64,000 nucleotides of DNA. Origin: Flavobacterium rakeshii (GTDB lineage Bacteria > Bacteroidota > Bacteroidia > Flavobacteriales > Flavobacteriaceae). The notes beneath the pieces were generated by a model. The model was not told where the DNA came from and searched no databases. It saw nothing but the letters and a program-made list of their open reading frames with translations. Made by a program: the position numbers and the translations under genes. Of the stretch, positions 28,223 to 38,687 are shown piece after piece (the first letter of the stretch is position 1; each line of letters begins with the position of its first letter). The DNA lies in assembly GCF_009741375.1 (NCBI RefSeq), contig NZ_WOWP01000024.1, positions 124,001 to 188,000 on the forward strand, in the 5' to 3' direction.

Positions 28223-28591
28223 TTAAAGCACTTCAGGTGCCAATGATACAATTTTCATGAATTGTTTTTCACGAAGTTCTCTTGCTACAGGACCAAAAAC
28301 ACGAGTTCCTCTCATTTCACCAGCAGCATTTAATAATACACATGCGTTATCATCAAATCTGATGTATGAACCGTCGGCTCTTCTCACTTCTTTTTTGGTA
28401 CGTACAACAACTGCAGTCGACACAGCTCCTTTTTTAACGTTACCGTTAGGAGTAGCGTCTTTTACTGAAACTACAATTTTATCTCCAACAGAGGCATAAC
28501 GTCTTTTCGTTCCCCCTAATACACGGATAGTCAAAACTTCTTTTGCTCCCGTGTTATCTGCTACTTTTAGTCTAGATTCCTGTTGTACCAT
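28223..28591 (-). CDS. rplN: 50S ribosomal protein L14
   Basis: A 122-residue beta-barrel protein at the subunit interface (bridge B8). Seen: [32 protein letters not shown], and [20 protein letters not shown]. It starts two bases after rpsQ. Confidence 0.99.
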   Translation of the reverse strand: MVQQESRLKVADNTGAKEVLTIRVLGGTKRRYASVGDKIVVSVKDATPNGNVKKGAVSTAVVVRTKKEVRRADGSYIRFDDNACVLLNAAGEMRGTRVFGPVARELREKQFMKIVSLAPEVL

Positions 28592-28593
28592 AA

Positions 28594-28851
28594 TTACTTC
28601 GCTCTTTCAATGATTTCAACTAATCTCCAACATTTAGATTTACTTAAAGGACGTGTTTCCATGATCCTTACAGTATCACCAATGTTACAATCGTTTGTTT
28701 CGTCGTGTGCAACGTATTTTTTAGTTTTTAACACGAACTTACCATATAATGGGTGTTTTACTTTTTTAGTTTCAGCAACTACTATGGATTTTTCCATTTT
28801 GTTACTAGTAACAACACCTATTCTCTCTTTTCTTAAGTTTCTTTTTTCCAT
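28594..28851 (-). CDS. rpsQ: 30S ribosomal protein S17
   Basis: An 85-residue OB-fold 16S-binding protein: [36 protein letters not shown] and the signature [20 protein letters not shown]. It is two bases upstream of rplN and 17 after rpmC. Confidence 0.99.
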   Translation of the reverse strand: MEKRNLRKERIGVVTSNKMEKSIVVAETKKVKHPLYGKFVLKTKKYVAHDETNDCNIGDTVRIMETRPLSKSKCWRLVEIIERAK

Positions 28852-28868
28852 CTTTCAGCAGAATACAA

Positions 28869-29060
28869 TTATTGTAACTCTCTTTTGCTTAGCTCAGTTG
28901 CCACACGTGCAATAGACCTTCTTACGGTTCTAATTTGCAACGGATTCTCAATTGGAGAAACAGCGTGAGCTGATTTTAGATCGGTATATGTTTTTTGTAA
29001 TTCACCAAGTTTTTCCTGTAACTCAGCTGCAGATAGATCTTTAATTTCAGATTGTTTCAT
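28869..29060 (-). CDS. rpmC: 50S ribosomal protein L29
   Basis: A 63-residue two-helix protein near the tunnel exit that helps dock SRP and trigger factor. Seen: MKQSEIKDLSAAELQEKLGE, IENPLQIRTVRRSIARVATE. It follows rplP by 12 bases. Confidence 0.98.
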   Translation of the reverse strand: MKQSEIKDLSAAELQEKLGELQKTYTDLKSAHAVSPIENPLQIRTVRRSIARVATELSKRELQ

Positions 29061-29072
29061 AATAAATTTAGA

Positions 29073-29492
29073 TTACGCTTCGAAATCTCTGGCAACTATA
29101 AACTTAGTTTTTACTGGTAGCTTTTGAGCAGCAAGACGTAAAGCCTCTTTTGCTACTGATAAAGGCACACCGCCAACTTCAAACATTATTCTTCCCGGTT
29201 TAACAACAGCAGCCCAGTATTCAACTGCACCTTTACCTTTACCCATACGTACCTCTAGAGGTTTCTTTGTGATAGGCTTATCCGGGAAAATTTTAATCCA
29301 CAACTGACCTTCTCTTTTCATATAACGGGTTGCAGCGATACGAGCAGCCTCTATTTGACGAGAAGTAATAAAAGATGAATCTAAAGATTTTATACCAAAC
29401 ATTCCGTTAGAAAGTTCGTGACCTCTTTGAGACACGCCTTTCATCTTACCTTTCTGTACCTTACGGTATTTAGTTCTTTTAGGCTGTAACAT
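29073..29492 (-). CDS. rplP: 50S ribosomal protein L16
   Basis: L16 contacts the A-site tRNA near the peptidyl-transferase centre. The 139 residues contain [40 protein letters not shown] and [20 protein letters not shown]. It is 19 bases downstream of rpsC. Confidence 0.99.
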   Translation of the reverse strand: MLQPKRTKYRKVQKGKMKGVSQRGHELSNGMFGIKSLDSSFITSRQIEAARIAATRYMKREGQLWIKIFPDKPITKKPLEVRMGKGKGAVEYWAAVVKPGRIMFEVGGVPLSVAKEALRLAAQKLPVKTKFIVARDFEA

Positions 29493-29511
29493 TTTTCTTT
29501 AGTTTAAATAA

Positions 29512-30237
29512 TTACTTTCTTTTGCGTTGACCAGATTTACCCTGTGGTTTTCCTGACCCTGAAGATTTGGATTGTTTTTTATCCATACCTACTAACGGAG
29601 AAAGGTCTCTCTTACCGTAAACCTCGCCTTTCATGATCCACACTTTAATTCCCATTCTACCATAAGTAGTGTGAGCTTCAGTTAGTGCATAATCAATGTC
29701 AGCTCTGAAAGTTGATAGAGGAATTCTTCCTTCTTTGAACATTTCTGAACGTGCCATTTCAGCACCGTTTAGACGACCAGATATCATAACTTTGATACCC
29801 TCTGCATTCATACGCATAGCAGCCGCGATTGCCATTTTGATAGCCCTTCTGTAAGAGATACGGCCTTCAATCTGACGTGCAATGCTAGAACCTACAAGGT
29901 GAGCATCAAGTTCAGGTCTTTTAATTTCAAAGATGTTGATTTGAACCTCTTTGTCAGTAATTTTCTTAAGCTCTTCTTTTAGCCTGTCTACCTCCTGACC
30001 ACCTTTACCGATAATGATACCTGGACGGGCAGTAGTGATAGTAACGGTTACAAGCTTTAAAGTTCTCTCGATGATTACTTTAGACACACTTGCTTTAGCT
30101 AAACGGGCATGGATATACTTTCTGATTTTGTGATCTTCGGCAAGTTTGTCACCGTAGTCATTTCCACCATACCAGTTAGAATCCCAACCCCTGATGATAC
30201 CAAGGCGATTTCCTATTGGATTTGTCTTTTGTCCCAT
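29512..30237 (-). CDS. rpsC: 30S ribosomal protein S3
   Basis: S3 lies at the mRNA entry channel. The 241 residues have the N-terminal KH domain ([20 protein letters not shown]), the C-terminal signature ([39 protein letters not shown]) and a Ser/Gly/Lys-rich tail from about residue 218. It follows rplV by eight bases. Confidence 0.99.
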   Translation of the reverse strand: MGQKTNPIGNRLGIIRGWDSNWYGGNDYGDKLAEDHKIRKYIHARLAKASVSKVIIERTLKLVTVTITTARPGIIIGKGGQEVDRLKEELKKITDKEVQINIFEIKRPELDAHLVGSSIARQIEGRISYRRAIKMAIAAAMRMNAEGIKVMISGRLNGAEMARSEMFKEGRIPLSTFRADIDYALTEAHTTYGRMGIKVWIMKGEVYGKRDLSPLVGMDKKQSKSSGSGKPQGKSGQRKRK

Positions 30238-30245
30238 ACTGCTTA

Positions 30246-30656
30246 TTAATTGCTTTGTGTGTTATTATTAGCTCCTAACACGATTGTAACGTGGTTAGAA
30301 CGTTTTCTTATTCTGTGAGCACGACCCTGAGGAGCCGGTCTTAGCCTTTTAAGCATCATACCGCCATCAACTCTGATCTCTTTTACAAATAGTCCTGCAT
30401 CCTCTAAACTTGCATCAGCATTTTTTTGCTGCCAGTTGTTTATTGCAGAAAGCAATAATTTCTCAAGTTTACGAGAAGCTTCTTTACTATTGAATTTTAA
30501 TATATTAAGAGCAAGCTCTACTTTCTGACCTCTTACTAGATCTGCCACTATGCGCATTTTTCTAGGTGAAGTAGGGCAGTTATTTAACTTAGCAAATGCA
30601 ACTTGCTTCTTAGCTTCTTTTGTCTGCTCTGCTCTTTCTCTTTTACGAACTCCCAT
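30246..30656 (-). CDS. rplV: 50S ribosomal protein L22
   Basis: L22 lines the nascent peptide tunnel. The 136 residues show [40 protein letters not shown] and [20 protein letters not shown] (beta-hairpin loop). It has a longer basic N-terminal extension than E. coli L22. Confidence 0.99.
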   Translation of the reverse strand: MGVRKRERAEQTKEAKKQVAFAKLNNCPTSPRKMRIVADLVRGQKVELALNILKFNSKEASRKLEKLLLSAINNWQQKNADASLEDAGLFVKEIRVDGGMMLKRLRPAPQGRAHRIRKRSNHVTIVLGANNNTQSN

Positions 30657-30665
30657 AGCTTCTTA

Positions 30666-30944
30666 TTATTTTTTACCTTTATTTTTTGCACCAGCGTGAC
30701 CTCTAAACGATCTTGTTGGTGAAAATTCTCCTAATTTATGACCTACCATATTCTCTGTTACATAAACCGGAACGAATTGACGTCCGTTGTGTACTGCGAT
30801 AGTCTGCCCAACAAAATCCGGAGTAATCATAGAAGCTCTAGACCAAGTCTTAACAACTCCTTTGTTACCTTTTTCGATATTTTCCTGAACTTTCTTTTCT
30901 AATTTATAGTGAACGAAAGGTCCTTTCTTTAATGAACGTGCCAT
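30666..30944 (-). CDS. rpsS: 30S ribosomal protein S19
   Basis: S19 pairs with S13 in the 30S head. The 92 residues run [40 protein letters not shown] and [18 protein letters not shown]. It sits between rplB and rplV. Confidence 0.99.
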   Translation of the reverse strand: MARSLKKGPFVHYKLEKKVQENIEKGNKGVVKTWSRASMITPDFVGQTIAVHNGRQFVPVYVTENMVGHKLGEFSPTRSFRGHAGAKNKGKK

Positions 30945-30955
30945 ATCTTACTTAA

Positions 30956-31780
<825 letters not shown>

Positions 31781-31786
31781 TTTCTA

Positions 31787-32077
31787 TTAGATATTATTAT
31801 AAAAATCTATTGTTTCACCTTCCTGTACTTGAACAACTGCTTTTTTGTAAGCTGCTGTCTTTCCGCTAATTAAACCACTCTTAGTGTATTTAACTGTTCT
31901 ATCAGCCCTGTAATTCATTGTGTTAACATTAACAACAGTAACTCCATATGCAGCTTCAACTGCATTTTTGATCTGGATTTTGTTTGCTTTTTTATTAACA
32001 ACAAAACCAAAACGGTTGAAAAGTTCACCGTCTTTGGTTATTTTTTCGGTAATGATAGGTTTTATTATGATACTCAT
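31787..32077 (-). CDS. rplW: 50S ribosomal protein L23
   Basis: L23 sits at the tunnel exit and anchors trigger factor and SRP. The 96 residues show IIIKPIITEKITKDGELFNR, FVVNKKANKIQIKNAVEAAY and VVNVNTMNYRADRTVKY. It follows rplD by seven bases. Confidence 0.98.
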   Translation of the reverse strand: MSIIIKPIITEKITKDGELFNRFGFVVNKKANKIQIKNAVEAAYGVTVVNVNTMNYRADRTVKYTKSGLISGKTAAYKKAVVQVQEGETIDFYNNI

Positions 32078-32084
32078 TGCCCTA

Positions 32085-32714
32085 TTATTTACTTAAATTT
32101 TCCTGAATTCCTTCTAACGAACCTTCTAAAAGAACTAAATTATTCGCGTTTAAAATCGCGTAAGTGTTTAATTCTGAGGTAGTTACAACATTAGACGCCT
32201 TTAAATTGCGTGACGACAAATATACATTTTTATTTGTATCACCCAACACAAATAGAGATTTTTTATTCTCTAACCCTAAAGCTTTCAAAACGTTAATGAA
32301 ATTTTTAGTATTTGGAGTTTCGAATGTGAAGTCTTCAACTACTGTTAAATTTGACTCGTTTGCTTTGATTGTTAGAGCAGATTTTCTCGCTAAACGTTTA
32401 AGGTTTTTGTTCAGTTTGAAAGAGTAACTTCTTGGTCTTGGGCCGAAAATTGTACCTCCTCCTTTGAACACTGGACTCTTAACACTTCCTGCACGTGCAG
32501 TACCGGTTCCTTTTTGCTTTTTAATCTTACGGGTACTTCCTGTAACTTCAGCTCTTTCTTTAGCTTTGTGAGTTCCTTGTCTTTGGTTAGCAAGGTACTG
32601 CTTTACATCAAGGTATACCGCGTGATTATTAGGCTCAATTGCGAATACAGAATCAGAAAGAGTAACCGTTCTGCCTGTTTCTTTTCCGTTGATATCTAAT
32701 ACTTTTACTTCCAT
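32085..32714 (-). CDS. rplD: 50S ribosomal protein L4
   Basis: L4 lines the peptide tunnel and in E. coli is the autoregulator of the S10 operon. The 209-residue product has the extended basic loop (RQGTHKAKERAEVTGSTRKI, KKQKGTGTARAGSVKSPVFK) and GGTIFGPRPRSYSFKLNKNL. The frame runs 15 codons further upstream into rplC, but Met at 32714 gives the conserved start MEVKVLDI and overlaps the rplC stop by one base (TAATG), a classic coupling arrangement. Confidence 0.98.
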   Translation of the reverse strand: MEVKVLDINGKETGRTVTLSDSVFAIEPNNHAVYLDVKQYLANQRQGTHKAKERAEVTGSTRKIKKQKGTGTARAGSVKSPVFKGGGTIFGPRPRSYSFKLNKNLKRLARKSALTIKANESNLTVVEDFTFETPNTKNFINVLKALGLENKKSLFVLGDTNKNVYLSSRNLKASNVVTTSELNTYAILNANNLVLLEGSLEGIQENLSK

Positions 32715-33331
32715 TACTTTTGAATGATTACGTAAGAGTTTTTGTGTCCAGGAACACATCCTTTAACAACTAGTAGGTTTTTATCAGCTACTACTTTTAA
32801 AACTCTAAGGTTTTGAACTGTTACATTTTCTCCTCCTGTTCTACCTGCCATGCGCATTCCTTTGAATACTCTTGAAGGGTAAGATGACGCACCTACAGAA
32901 CCTGGCGCTCTAAGACGGTTGTGCTGACCGTGAGTAGCTTGTCCAACACCACCAAAACCGTGACGCTTAACAACACCCTGGAAACCTTTACCTTTAGATA
33001 CACCCTGTACATCTACGAACTCACCTTCATTAAACAAATCTACAGTTAGAACATCACCTAAGTTATGTTCTTCTTCAAAATACTTGAATTCAACGACTCT
33101 TTTCTTCGCATCAGTTCCAGCTTTCTTAAAGTGACCTTGAGCCGCTTTTGTTGTGTGCTTTTCTGACTTGTCATCGAAACCAAGTTGTAACGCTTTATAC
33201 CCGTCAACCTCATTGGTTCTGACTTGGGTAACAACGCATGGTCCAGCTTCGATTACTGTACACGGAATGTTTTTTCCGTTTTCATCGAAAATACTGGTCA
33301 TGCCGATTTTTCTACCAATTAACCCAGACAT
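32714..33331 (-). CDS. rplC: 50S ribosomal protein L3
   Basis: An early 50S assembly protein whose loop reaches the peptidyl-transferase centre. The 205 residues show [20 protein letters not shown], the signature [19 protein letters not shown] and [20 protein letters not shown]. The 110-base gap before it (after rpsJ) is the longest within the cluster and holds a strong hairpin. Confidence 0.99.
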   Translation of the reverse strand: MSGLIGRKIGMTSIFDENGKNIPCTVIEAGPCVVTQVRTNEVDGYKALQLGFDDKSEKHTTKAAQGHFKKAGTDAKKRVVEFKYFEEEHNLGDVLTVDLFNEGEFVDVQGVSKGKGFQGVVKRHGFGGVGQATHGQHNRLRAPGSVGASSYPSRVFKGMRMAGRTGGENVTVQNLRVLKVVADKNLLVVKGCVPGHKNSYVIIQK

Positions 33332-33383
33332 ATTAAAAATTAATTATAATTACGTATTTAAATTTTTTCTCTTATACAAGAAG

Positions 33384-33422
33384 AAGTATCAGGCTAAAGG
33401 ATAATCCAAAAGCCTGACACTT
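33384..33422 (-). promoter_or_regulatory. 12-bp hairpin between rpsJ and rplC (candidate L3/L4 leader)
   Basis: On the minus strand AAGTGTCAGGCT pairs with AGCCTGATACTT, 12 bp with one G-T pair. The 15-base loop has an internal GGA/TCC that can pair again. It lies 52 bases before the rplC start. It is followed by TTCTTCTT rather than a T-run, so it is unlikely to be a simple terminator. Confidence 0.6.
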
Positions 33423-33441
33423 GCTTTCTTAGTTTATTTTA

Positions 33442-33747
33442 TCACACTTTGATCTCTACTTCAACACCACTAGGAAGCTCTAATTTCATAAGAGCATCGA
33501 TAGTTTTAGAAGAAGAACTGTAAATATCAAGAAGTCTTTTGTAAGAGCTTAGCTCAAACTGCTCTCTTGATTTTTTGTTTACGTGTGGAGAACGTAGCAC
33601 AGTGAATATTTTTTTGTGAGTTGGTAACGGAATAGGACCAGTAACAACTGCACCTGTACTCTTTACAGTTTTAACGATCTTCTCTGCAGACTTGTCTACA
33701 AGGCTGTGATCGTATGATTTTAATTTTATTCTGATTTTCTGACTCAT
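33442..33747 (-). CDS. rpsJ: 30S ribosomal protein S10
   Basis: A 101-residue protein of the 30S head, also the NusE transcription-antitermination factor. Seen: [40 protein letters not shown] and [20 protein letters not shown]. It follows fusA by 11 bases, so the str and S10 operons are joined; tuf is missing from its usual place between them. Confidence 0.99.
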   Translation of the reverse strand: MSQKIRIKLKSYDHSLVDKSAEKIVKTVKSTGAVVTGPIPLPTHKKIFTVLRSPHVNKKSREQFELSSYKRLLDIYSSSSKTIDALMKLELPSGVEVEIKV

Positions 33748-33758
33748 TTTCTTTTTAA

Positions 33759-35882
33759 TTAAGCGTTTCCTTTAGCTTTTTTAATTACTTCCTCTGCGAT
33801 GTTAGAAGGTGTTTCAGCATAGTTAGAGAACTCCATTGTAGAAGTTGCACGACCAGACGAAAGTGTTCTTAGAGTAGTTACATAACCAAACATTTCTGAT
33901 AGAGGCACGCTAGCTTTAACTACTTTAGAACCTGCTCTGTCGTCCATGTTGTTAATTTGACCACGACGACGGTTAAGGTCACCTACGATATCACCCATGT
34001 TCTCTTCAGGAGTAAGTACTTCAAGCTTCATGATTGGCTCAAGAATTACAGCTCCGGCAGCTTTAGCAGCCTCTTTGTAACCCATTTTAGCTGCTAATTC
34101 GAATGATAATGCATCCGAATCCACAGGGTGGAATGAACCATCAGTAAGAGTAACTTTCATACTATCCATTTCATAACCTGCAAGAGGACCTTGTTTCATA
34201 GCTTCTTTGAAACCTTTCTCAACAGCAGGGATAAATTCTTTAGGAACGTTACCACCTTTCACCTCGTTAACAAACTGAAGACCTACTACGTTCTCGTCTG
34301 CCGGCTCTAGTTTAAACACGATATCAGCAAACTTACCACGACCACCAGACTGTTTCTTATAAACCTCTCTGTGGTTAGCAGAACGTGTAATAGCCTCTTT
34401 GTACTCAACTTGTGGCTCACCTTGATTAACCTCTACTTTAAACTCTCTCTTAAGACGGTCTACAAGGATATCTAAGTGAAGCTCACCCATACCAGAGATG
34501 ATAGTTTGTCCTGAAGCGTGATCAGTTCTCACTGTAAACGTTGGATCTTCTTCAGCAAGTTTTGCTAAAGCCATACCCATTTTATCTACGTCAGCCTTAG
34601 TTTTAGGCTCAATAGCGATACCGATTACCGGATCAGGGAAGTTCATACTCTCAAGTACGATTGGGTGTTTCTCATCACAAAGGGTATCTCCGGTTTTGAT
34701 ATCTTTAAAACCTACAGCAGCACCAATATCACCAGCCTCGATAAATTCGATAGCATTTTGCTTGTTAGCGTGCATCTGGTAGATACGGGAAATACGCTCT
34801 TTATTACCTGAACGAGTGTTAAACACGTAAGAACCTGCATCAAGACGACCTGAGTAAGCTCTAAAGAATGCTAAACGACCAACATAAGGGTCAGTAGCAA
34901 TTTTAAATGCTAACGCAGAGAACGGCTCGCTTACAGATGGCTTACGAGAAATAGGCTCCTCTGTATCAGGGTTAGTTCCGTCAATCGCCTCTTTATCAAG
35001 TGGAGAAGGAAGGAATTTACAAACAGAATCCAGCATAAACTGAACTCCTTTATTTTTGAATGAAGAACCACAAAGCATTGGGATAATAGCCATATCAATA
35101 GTAGCTTTTCTTAATGCCTCATTTACTTCTTCTTCTGTAATTGAGTTTTCGTCTTCCATGTATTTCTCAAGAAGATTCTCATCATAAGCAGCAACCTCTT
35201 CGATAAGTTGAGATCTGTACTGATGAACTTCTTCTTTCATATCCTCAGGAATTGGAACGATATCAAATGTTGCACCTTGAGTATCATCATGCCATACGAT
35301 AGCCTGATTTTTAATAAGATCTACAACACCTTTAAAGTCTGCCTCATCACCAATTGGTAAAACGATTGGCACAGCGTTAGACTTAAGCATATCTTTAACC
35401 TGCTGACAAACTGCAAGGAAGTTAGAACCCTGACGGTCCATTTTGTTTACGAATCCCATACGAGGAACTCTGTAATTATCTGCAAGTCTCCAGTTAGTTT
35501 CAGACTGTGGCTCAACACCATCTACTGCACTAAAAAGGAACACAAGTCCGTCAAGAACCCTTAACGAACGGTTTACCTCTACTGTAAAGTCAACGTGACC
35601 CGGAGTATCGATAATGTTAAAGTGGTATGGATTAGACTCTGGAAGTGGCTTACCCTGCTCTGTAGGGAAGTTCCATGTACAAGTCGTAGCAGCAGAAGTA
35701 ATAGTAATACCTCTCTCCTGCTCCTGCGCCATCCAGTCCATGGTAGCAGCTCCATCGTGCACCTCACCAATTTTGTGTGATTTACCCGTGTAAAAAAGGA
35801 TACGCTCAGTTGTTGTCGTTTTACCGGCATCAATGTGAGCAGCAATACCTATATTTCTTGTATATTTTAAATCTCTTGCCAT
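33759..35882 (-). CDS. fusA: Translation elongation factor G
   Basis: The GTPase that drives translocation and, with RRF, ribosome recycling. The 707 residues have G1 [15 protein letters not shown], the switch signature [33 protein letters not shown]4 NKMDRQG, then domains II-V (e.g. [39 protein letters not shown]). It lies between rpsG and rpsJ. A single fusA is visible. Confidence 0.99.
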   Translation of the reverse strand: MARDLKYTRNIGIAAHIDAGKTTTTERILFYTGKSHKIGEVHDGAATMDWMAQEQERGITITSAATTCTWNFPTEQGKPLPESNPYHFNIIDTPGHVDFTVEVNRSLRVLDGLVFLFSAVDGVEPQSETNWRLADNYRVPRMGFVNKMDRQGSNFLAVCQQVKDMLKSNAVPIVLPIGDEADFKGVVDLIKNQAIVWHDDTQGATFDIVPIPEDMKEEVHQYRSQLIEEVAAYDENLLEKYMEDENSITEEEVNEALRKATIDMAIIPMLCGSSFKNKGVQFMLDSVCKFLPSPLDKEAIDGTNPDTEEPISRKPSVSEPFSALAFKIATDPYVGRLAFFRAYSGRLDAGSYVFNTRSGNKERISRIYQMHANKQNAIEFIEAGDIGAAVGFKDIKTGDTLCDEKHPIVLESMNFPDPVIGIAIEPKTKADVDKMGMALAKLAEEDPTFTVRTDHASGQTIISGMGELHLDILVDRLKREFKVEVNQGEPQVEYKEAITRSANHREVYKKQSGGRGKFADIVFKLEPADENVVGLQFVNEVKGGNVPKEFIPAVEKGFKEAMKQGPLAGYEMDSMKVTLTDGSFHPVDSDALSFELAAKMGYKEAAKAAGAVILEPIMKLEVLTPEENMGDIVGDLNRRRGQINNMDDRAGSKVVKASVPLSEMFGYVTTLRTLSSGRATSTMEFSNYAETPSNIAEEVIKKAKGNA

Positions 35883-35905
35883 TTTTTATAATGTTTCTTT
35901 ATGAA

Positions 35906-36382
35906 TTAAAATCTGAAGTGAGAGAATGCTTTGTTAGCCTCTGCCATCTTATGAGTATCCATTCTCTTTTTAACAGCAGCACCTTCTTCCTTAGCAGCAG
36001 CTAAGATTTCTGAAGCTAGCCTTTGAGCCATAGATTTCTCATTTCTTTTTCTTGCATAAAGGATCAGCCATTTCATAGCCATAGAGATTTTTCTATCTGG
36101 TCTGATCTGCATTGGGATCTGGAAAGTAGCACCACCTACTCTTCGGCTTCTCACCTCAACGTGTGGCATTACATTGTTAATAGCATCTTTCCAAGTTTCT
36201 AATGCTGATTTCTCTTCGTCCTGTTTCTTTTGATCTACGATTTCGATAGCATCATAGAATACTTTAAAAGCAGTTGATTTTTTACCGTCCCACATTAAGT
36301 TGTTTACAAAACGTGTTACTAACTGATCATTAAACTTTGGATCTGGTAAAAGAGGTCTTTTTTTGGCCTGTCTTTTTCTCAT
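35906..36382 (-). CDS. rpsG: 30S ribosomal protein S7
   Basis: A primary 16S-binding protein organising the 30S head; in E. coli it represses the str operon. The 158 residues show [40 protein letters not shown] and the C-terminal [20 protein letters not shown]. It lies 27 bases after rpsL. Confidence 0.99.
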   Translation of the reverse strand: MRKRQAKKRPLLPDPKFNDQLVTRFVNNLMWDGKKSTAFKVFYDAIEIVDQKKQDEEKSALETWKDAINNVMPHVEVRSRRVGGATFQIPMQIRPDRKISMAMKWLILYARKRNEKSMAQRLASEILAAAKEEGAAVKKRMDTHKMAEANKAFSHFRF

Positions 36383-36409
36383 GTCTTTACTTTAAAAGTT
36401 TTTTTAAAA

Positions 36410-36790
36410 TTACTTTTTGTCTTTAGGGCGTTTTGCACCATACTTAGACCTTCTTTGAAGTCTACCGTTAACACCGGCAGTATCCAAAGCACCACGTACA
36501 ATGTGGTATCTAACTCCTGGTAAATCTTTAACCCTTCCACCCCTAACTAATACTATCGAGTGCTCCTGTAGATTGTGACCCTCACCTGGGATGTAAGCAT
36601 TCACCTCGTTACCGTTTGTTAAACGAACCCTTGCAACTTTACGCATTGCAGAATTCGGTTTCTTAGGTGTAGTAGTGTAAACACGTGTACAAACCCCTCT
36701 TCTTTGAGGACAAGAATCTAAAGCAGCCGATTTACTCTTCTTAGTTATCTGGGCTCTCCCTGTTCTTACTAATTGCTGAATTGTTGGCAT
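36410..36790 (-). CDS. rpsL: 30S ribosomal protein S12
   Basis: S12 sits at the decoding centre. The 126 residues show [40 protein letters not shown] streptomycin-loop context with the TPKKPNSA sequence keeping Lys43-equivalent, [20 protein letters not shown] and [20 protein letters not shown]. It is the first gene of the 32-gene supercluster and has a strong promoter and a leader with a small terminator-like hairpin. Confidence 0.99.
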   Translation of the reverse strand: MPTIQQLVRTGRAQITKKSKSAALDSCPQRRGVCTRVYTTTPKKPNSAMRKVARVRLTNGNEVNAYIPGEGHNLQEHSIVLVRGGRVKDLPGVRYHIVRGALDTAGVNGRLQRRSKYGAKRPKDKK

Positions 36791-36818
36791 AATTAATATT
36801 AAAAATTTCTTATGTTTT

Positions 36819-36838
36819 AAAAACCCGCTTTTTTCGGG
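36819..36838 (-). promoter_or_regulatory. Terminator-like hairpin in the rpsL leader
   Basis: On the minus strand CCCG and CGGG (36838-36824) enclose AAAAAAG and are followed by TTTTT. It lies a few bases after the predicted start of transcription. The stem is only 4 bp, so an attenuator role is speculative. Confidence 0.35.
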
Positions 36839-36842
36839 GATG

Positions 36843-36873
36843 CAAATGTATAAATTAAAAATTACAAAACAAA
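36843..36873 (-). promoter_or_regulatory. Promoter of the rpsL ribosomal supercluster
   Basis: The minus strand has -33 TTTG (36873-36870) and -7 TACATTTG (36850-36843) with a 19-base spacer, an exact match to the Bacteroidota consensus. Transcription should start near 36838, giving a leader of about 50 bases. Confidence 0.8.
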
Positions 36874-36899
36874 TCTTAATCCATTAATTTTCAAACGAA

Positions 36900-36931
36900 T
36901 TGTATTCAAAATTGCCCCAATATATTTTTTG
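36900..36931 (+). promoter_or_regulatory. Promoter of the Omp85-like gene
   Basis: TTG at 36900-36902 and TATTTTTTG (36923-36931, one base longer than the consensus) are about 20 bases apart. Transcription would begin near 36936, only about four bases before the upstream TTG codon and about 37 before the downstream one. Confidence 0.45.
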
Positions 36932-36972
36932 CACTTTTTTTGCGTTACTTTTACCGTATCAAGACTCAAAAA

Positions 36973-38637
36973 TTGAAATACCTTTTATCCATATACACTC
37001 TTTTGTTTTTTTCTTTTTGGGCAAACGCCCAAAATTACTATTTGAAAGCAGAAGGCAAAACCGATACTGAAACGAAAATTATCGATTCTGTTGGTTACAA
37101 CAAATCACACGCCAATGCAAAATCAGTTAATGACGAAGCAAAAAAACTAACTGCCACCTTACAAAGAAAAGGATACCTTGAAGCACACATTCAGGATTAT
37201 ATAAAAACAAACGACACTACTTTTGTATACAGTTTTAGTACCGGCATCAAAACCAACACCTTATATATATACACCGGAAAAATATCGGGAGAAGAAAAAG
37301 AGCTTCTCAATATTACTCAAGACACCATCACAATACCATTGGAAGAAGCCGAAAGTTTTATGACATCTAACACCAAACTACTGGAACAGAAAGGCTACTC
37401 CATAAGCTCGGTACAATTATCAGACTACAACAAAGTAAACAACTCCCTTTATGCCTCCCTACTGCTAAAAACAGAAAAGAAGAGAACCATAAACGGACTG
37501 ACTATAGAAGGATACAAAAACTTCCCCGAAGGAATAAGACGAAATATACTGCGACAGTATAAAGGAAAAACTTTTAACCAAAGTAATCTGGAACACATTT
37601 ACAAAGACTTCAACTCATTGCGTTTTGTAACCCAACCCCGTTACCCTGAAATCCTTTTTAAAGAAGACAGTACTAATATATATGTGTACCTTGAAAAAGG
37701 AAAACCAAATACTTTTGACGGTTTTATAGGCTTTACCAACGACGATAGCGATAACATTATTTTTAACGGATATGTAGACATCCTGCTTAATAATGTATTA
37801 AACTCAGGCGAGAAATTTAACCTGTACTGGAAAAGCGACGGACAAAAACAAACCACCTTTAACGCAGCACTGGAGCTACCCTACATATTTAAGAGTCCGC
37901 TTGGAATAAAAGCCAGCCTTAAAATATTTAAGCAGGACAGCACTTTCCAAAACACGGTAACCGACCTTAACCTTGGTTATTACTTTAGCTACAACTCAAA
38001 ACTGTTTTTAGGTTACCAGCAAACCGAATCTGTAGATATTCAAAATTTAAACAGCAGCACCCTTAGCGACTACTCCAATCATTTTTGGACCACCACTTAT
38101 GAGTATGCTAATTACAATACCAACGATTTTTTATTCCCCGAAAAAACCAGCCTTGAAGTTAAAGGCGGACTGGGACAACGGGACTCTAAAACCGGAAGCA
38201 GCAACCAGTATTTTATTCAACTGGAAGCATCACACAACTTATACCTAAACGACAGGAATATAATCAACCTCAAAAACCAAACGTTTTATTTAGAAAGCGA
38301 CAATTATATAGTGAGTGAACTGTATCGTTTTGGAGGAATTAATTCCTTTAGAGGATTTAATGAAAACAGCCTACAGGCAAATCTCTACACTGCGCTTATA
38401 GCAGAATACCGCTATGTACTCGCTCCAAACATGTACATCCATTCCATTACCGATTACGGATACATTCAGGATGAGACATCAAACATAAAAGATAATCTGT
38501 TGGGACTAGGGTTTGGTTTCGGACTTTTAACCAAAACCGGACTCTTCAATATTATATATGCTAACGGAAGCACAAAAGATCAAACCATAAAGTTATCCAA
38601 CTCTATTGTACACCTTAGCTTTAGAACTACTTTTTAA
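36973..38637 (+). CDS. Omp85/BamA-like outer-membrane protein
   Basis: A roughly 554-residue protein with a signal peptide ending WANAQ, an N-terminal POTRA-like part (GLTIEGYKNFPEGIRRNIL, about residues 155-175) and a C-terminal beta-barrel. The barrel carries GGINSFRGFNENSL, the RGF motif of loop 6 in Omp85 proteins, and ends in phenylalanine. It may insert or export outer-membrane proteins or lipids, but the partner is unknown. No ATG start fits: both possible starts are TTG, at 36940 and 36973. The latter begins directly with the signal peptide (MKYLLSIYTLL) and fits the predicted promoter better. It is divergent from rpsL. Confidence 0.85.
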   Translation: MKYLLSIYTLLFFSFWANAQNYYLKAEGKTDTETKIIDSVGYNKSHANAKSVNDEAKKLTATLQRKGYLEAHIQDYIKTNDTTFVYSFSTGIKTNTLYIYTGKISGEEKELLNITQDTITIPLEEAESFMTSNTKLLEQKGYSISSVQLSDYNKVNNSLYASLLLKTEKKRTINGLTIEGYKNFPEGIRRNILRQYKGKTFNQSNLEHIYKDFNSLRFVTQPRYPEILFKEDSTNIYVYLEKGKPNTFDGFIGFTNDDSDNIIFNGYVDILLNNVLNSGEKFNLYWKSDGQKQTTFNAALELPYIFKSPLGIKASLKIFKQDSTFQNTVTDLNLGYYFSYNSKLFLGYQQTESVDIQNLNSSTLSDYSNHFWTTTYEYANYNTNDFLFPEKTSLEVKGGLGQRDSKTGSSNQYFIQLEASHNLYLNDRNIINLKNQTFYLESDNYIVSELYRFGGINSFRGFNENSLQANLYTALIAEYRYVLAPNMYIHSITDYGYIQDETSNIKDNLLGLGFGFGLLTKTGLFNIIYANGSTKDQTIKLSNSIVHLSFRTTF

Positions 38638-38643
38638 AAACAA

Positions 38644-38671
38644 AAAAAGCCGCTTGATTAAGCGGCTTTTT
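38644..38671. terminator. Bidirectional terminator between convergent genes
   Basis: AAAAAGCCGCTT (38644-38655), loop GATT, AAGCGGCTTTTT (38660-38671): a perfect 12-bp stem with A and T tracts on either side, serving the Omp85-like gene and the phosphoesterase gene. Confidence 0.9.
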
Positions 38672-38687
38672 CTTTATATAAACGTAA

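Noticed and set aside
33748..33758. Missing tuf between fusA and rpsJ as a deletion
   Set aside because: The 11-base gap is clean and absence of tuf from this position is usual in Bacteroidota, so it is not a local defect.
35579..36004. Frames opposite and within fusA and rpsG
   Set aside because: Shadows of highly conserved genes; no independent start signals.
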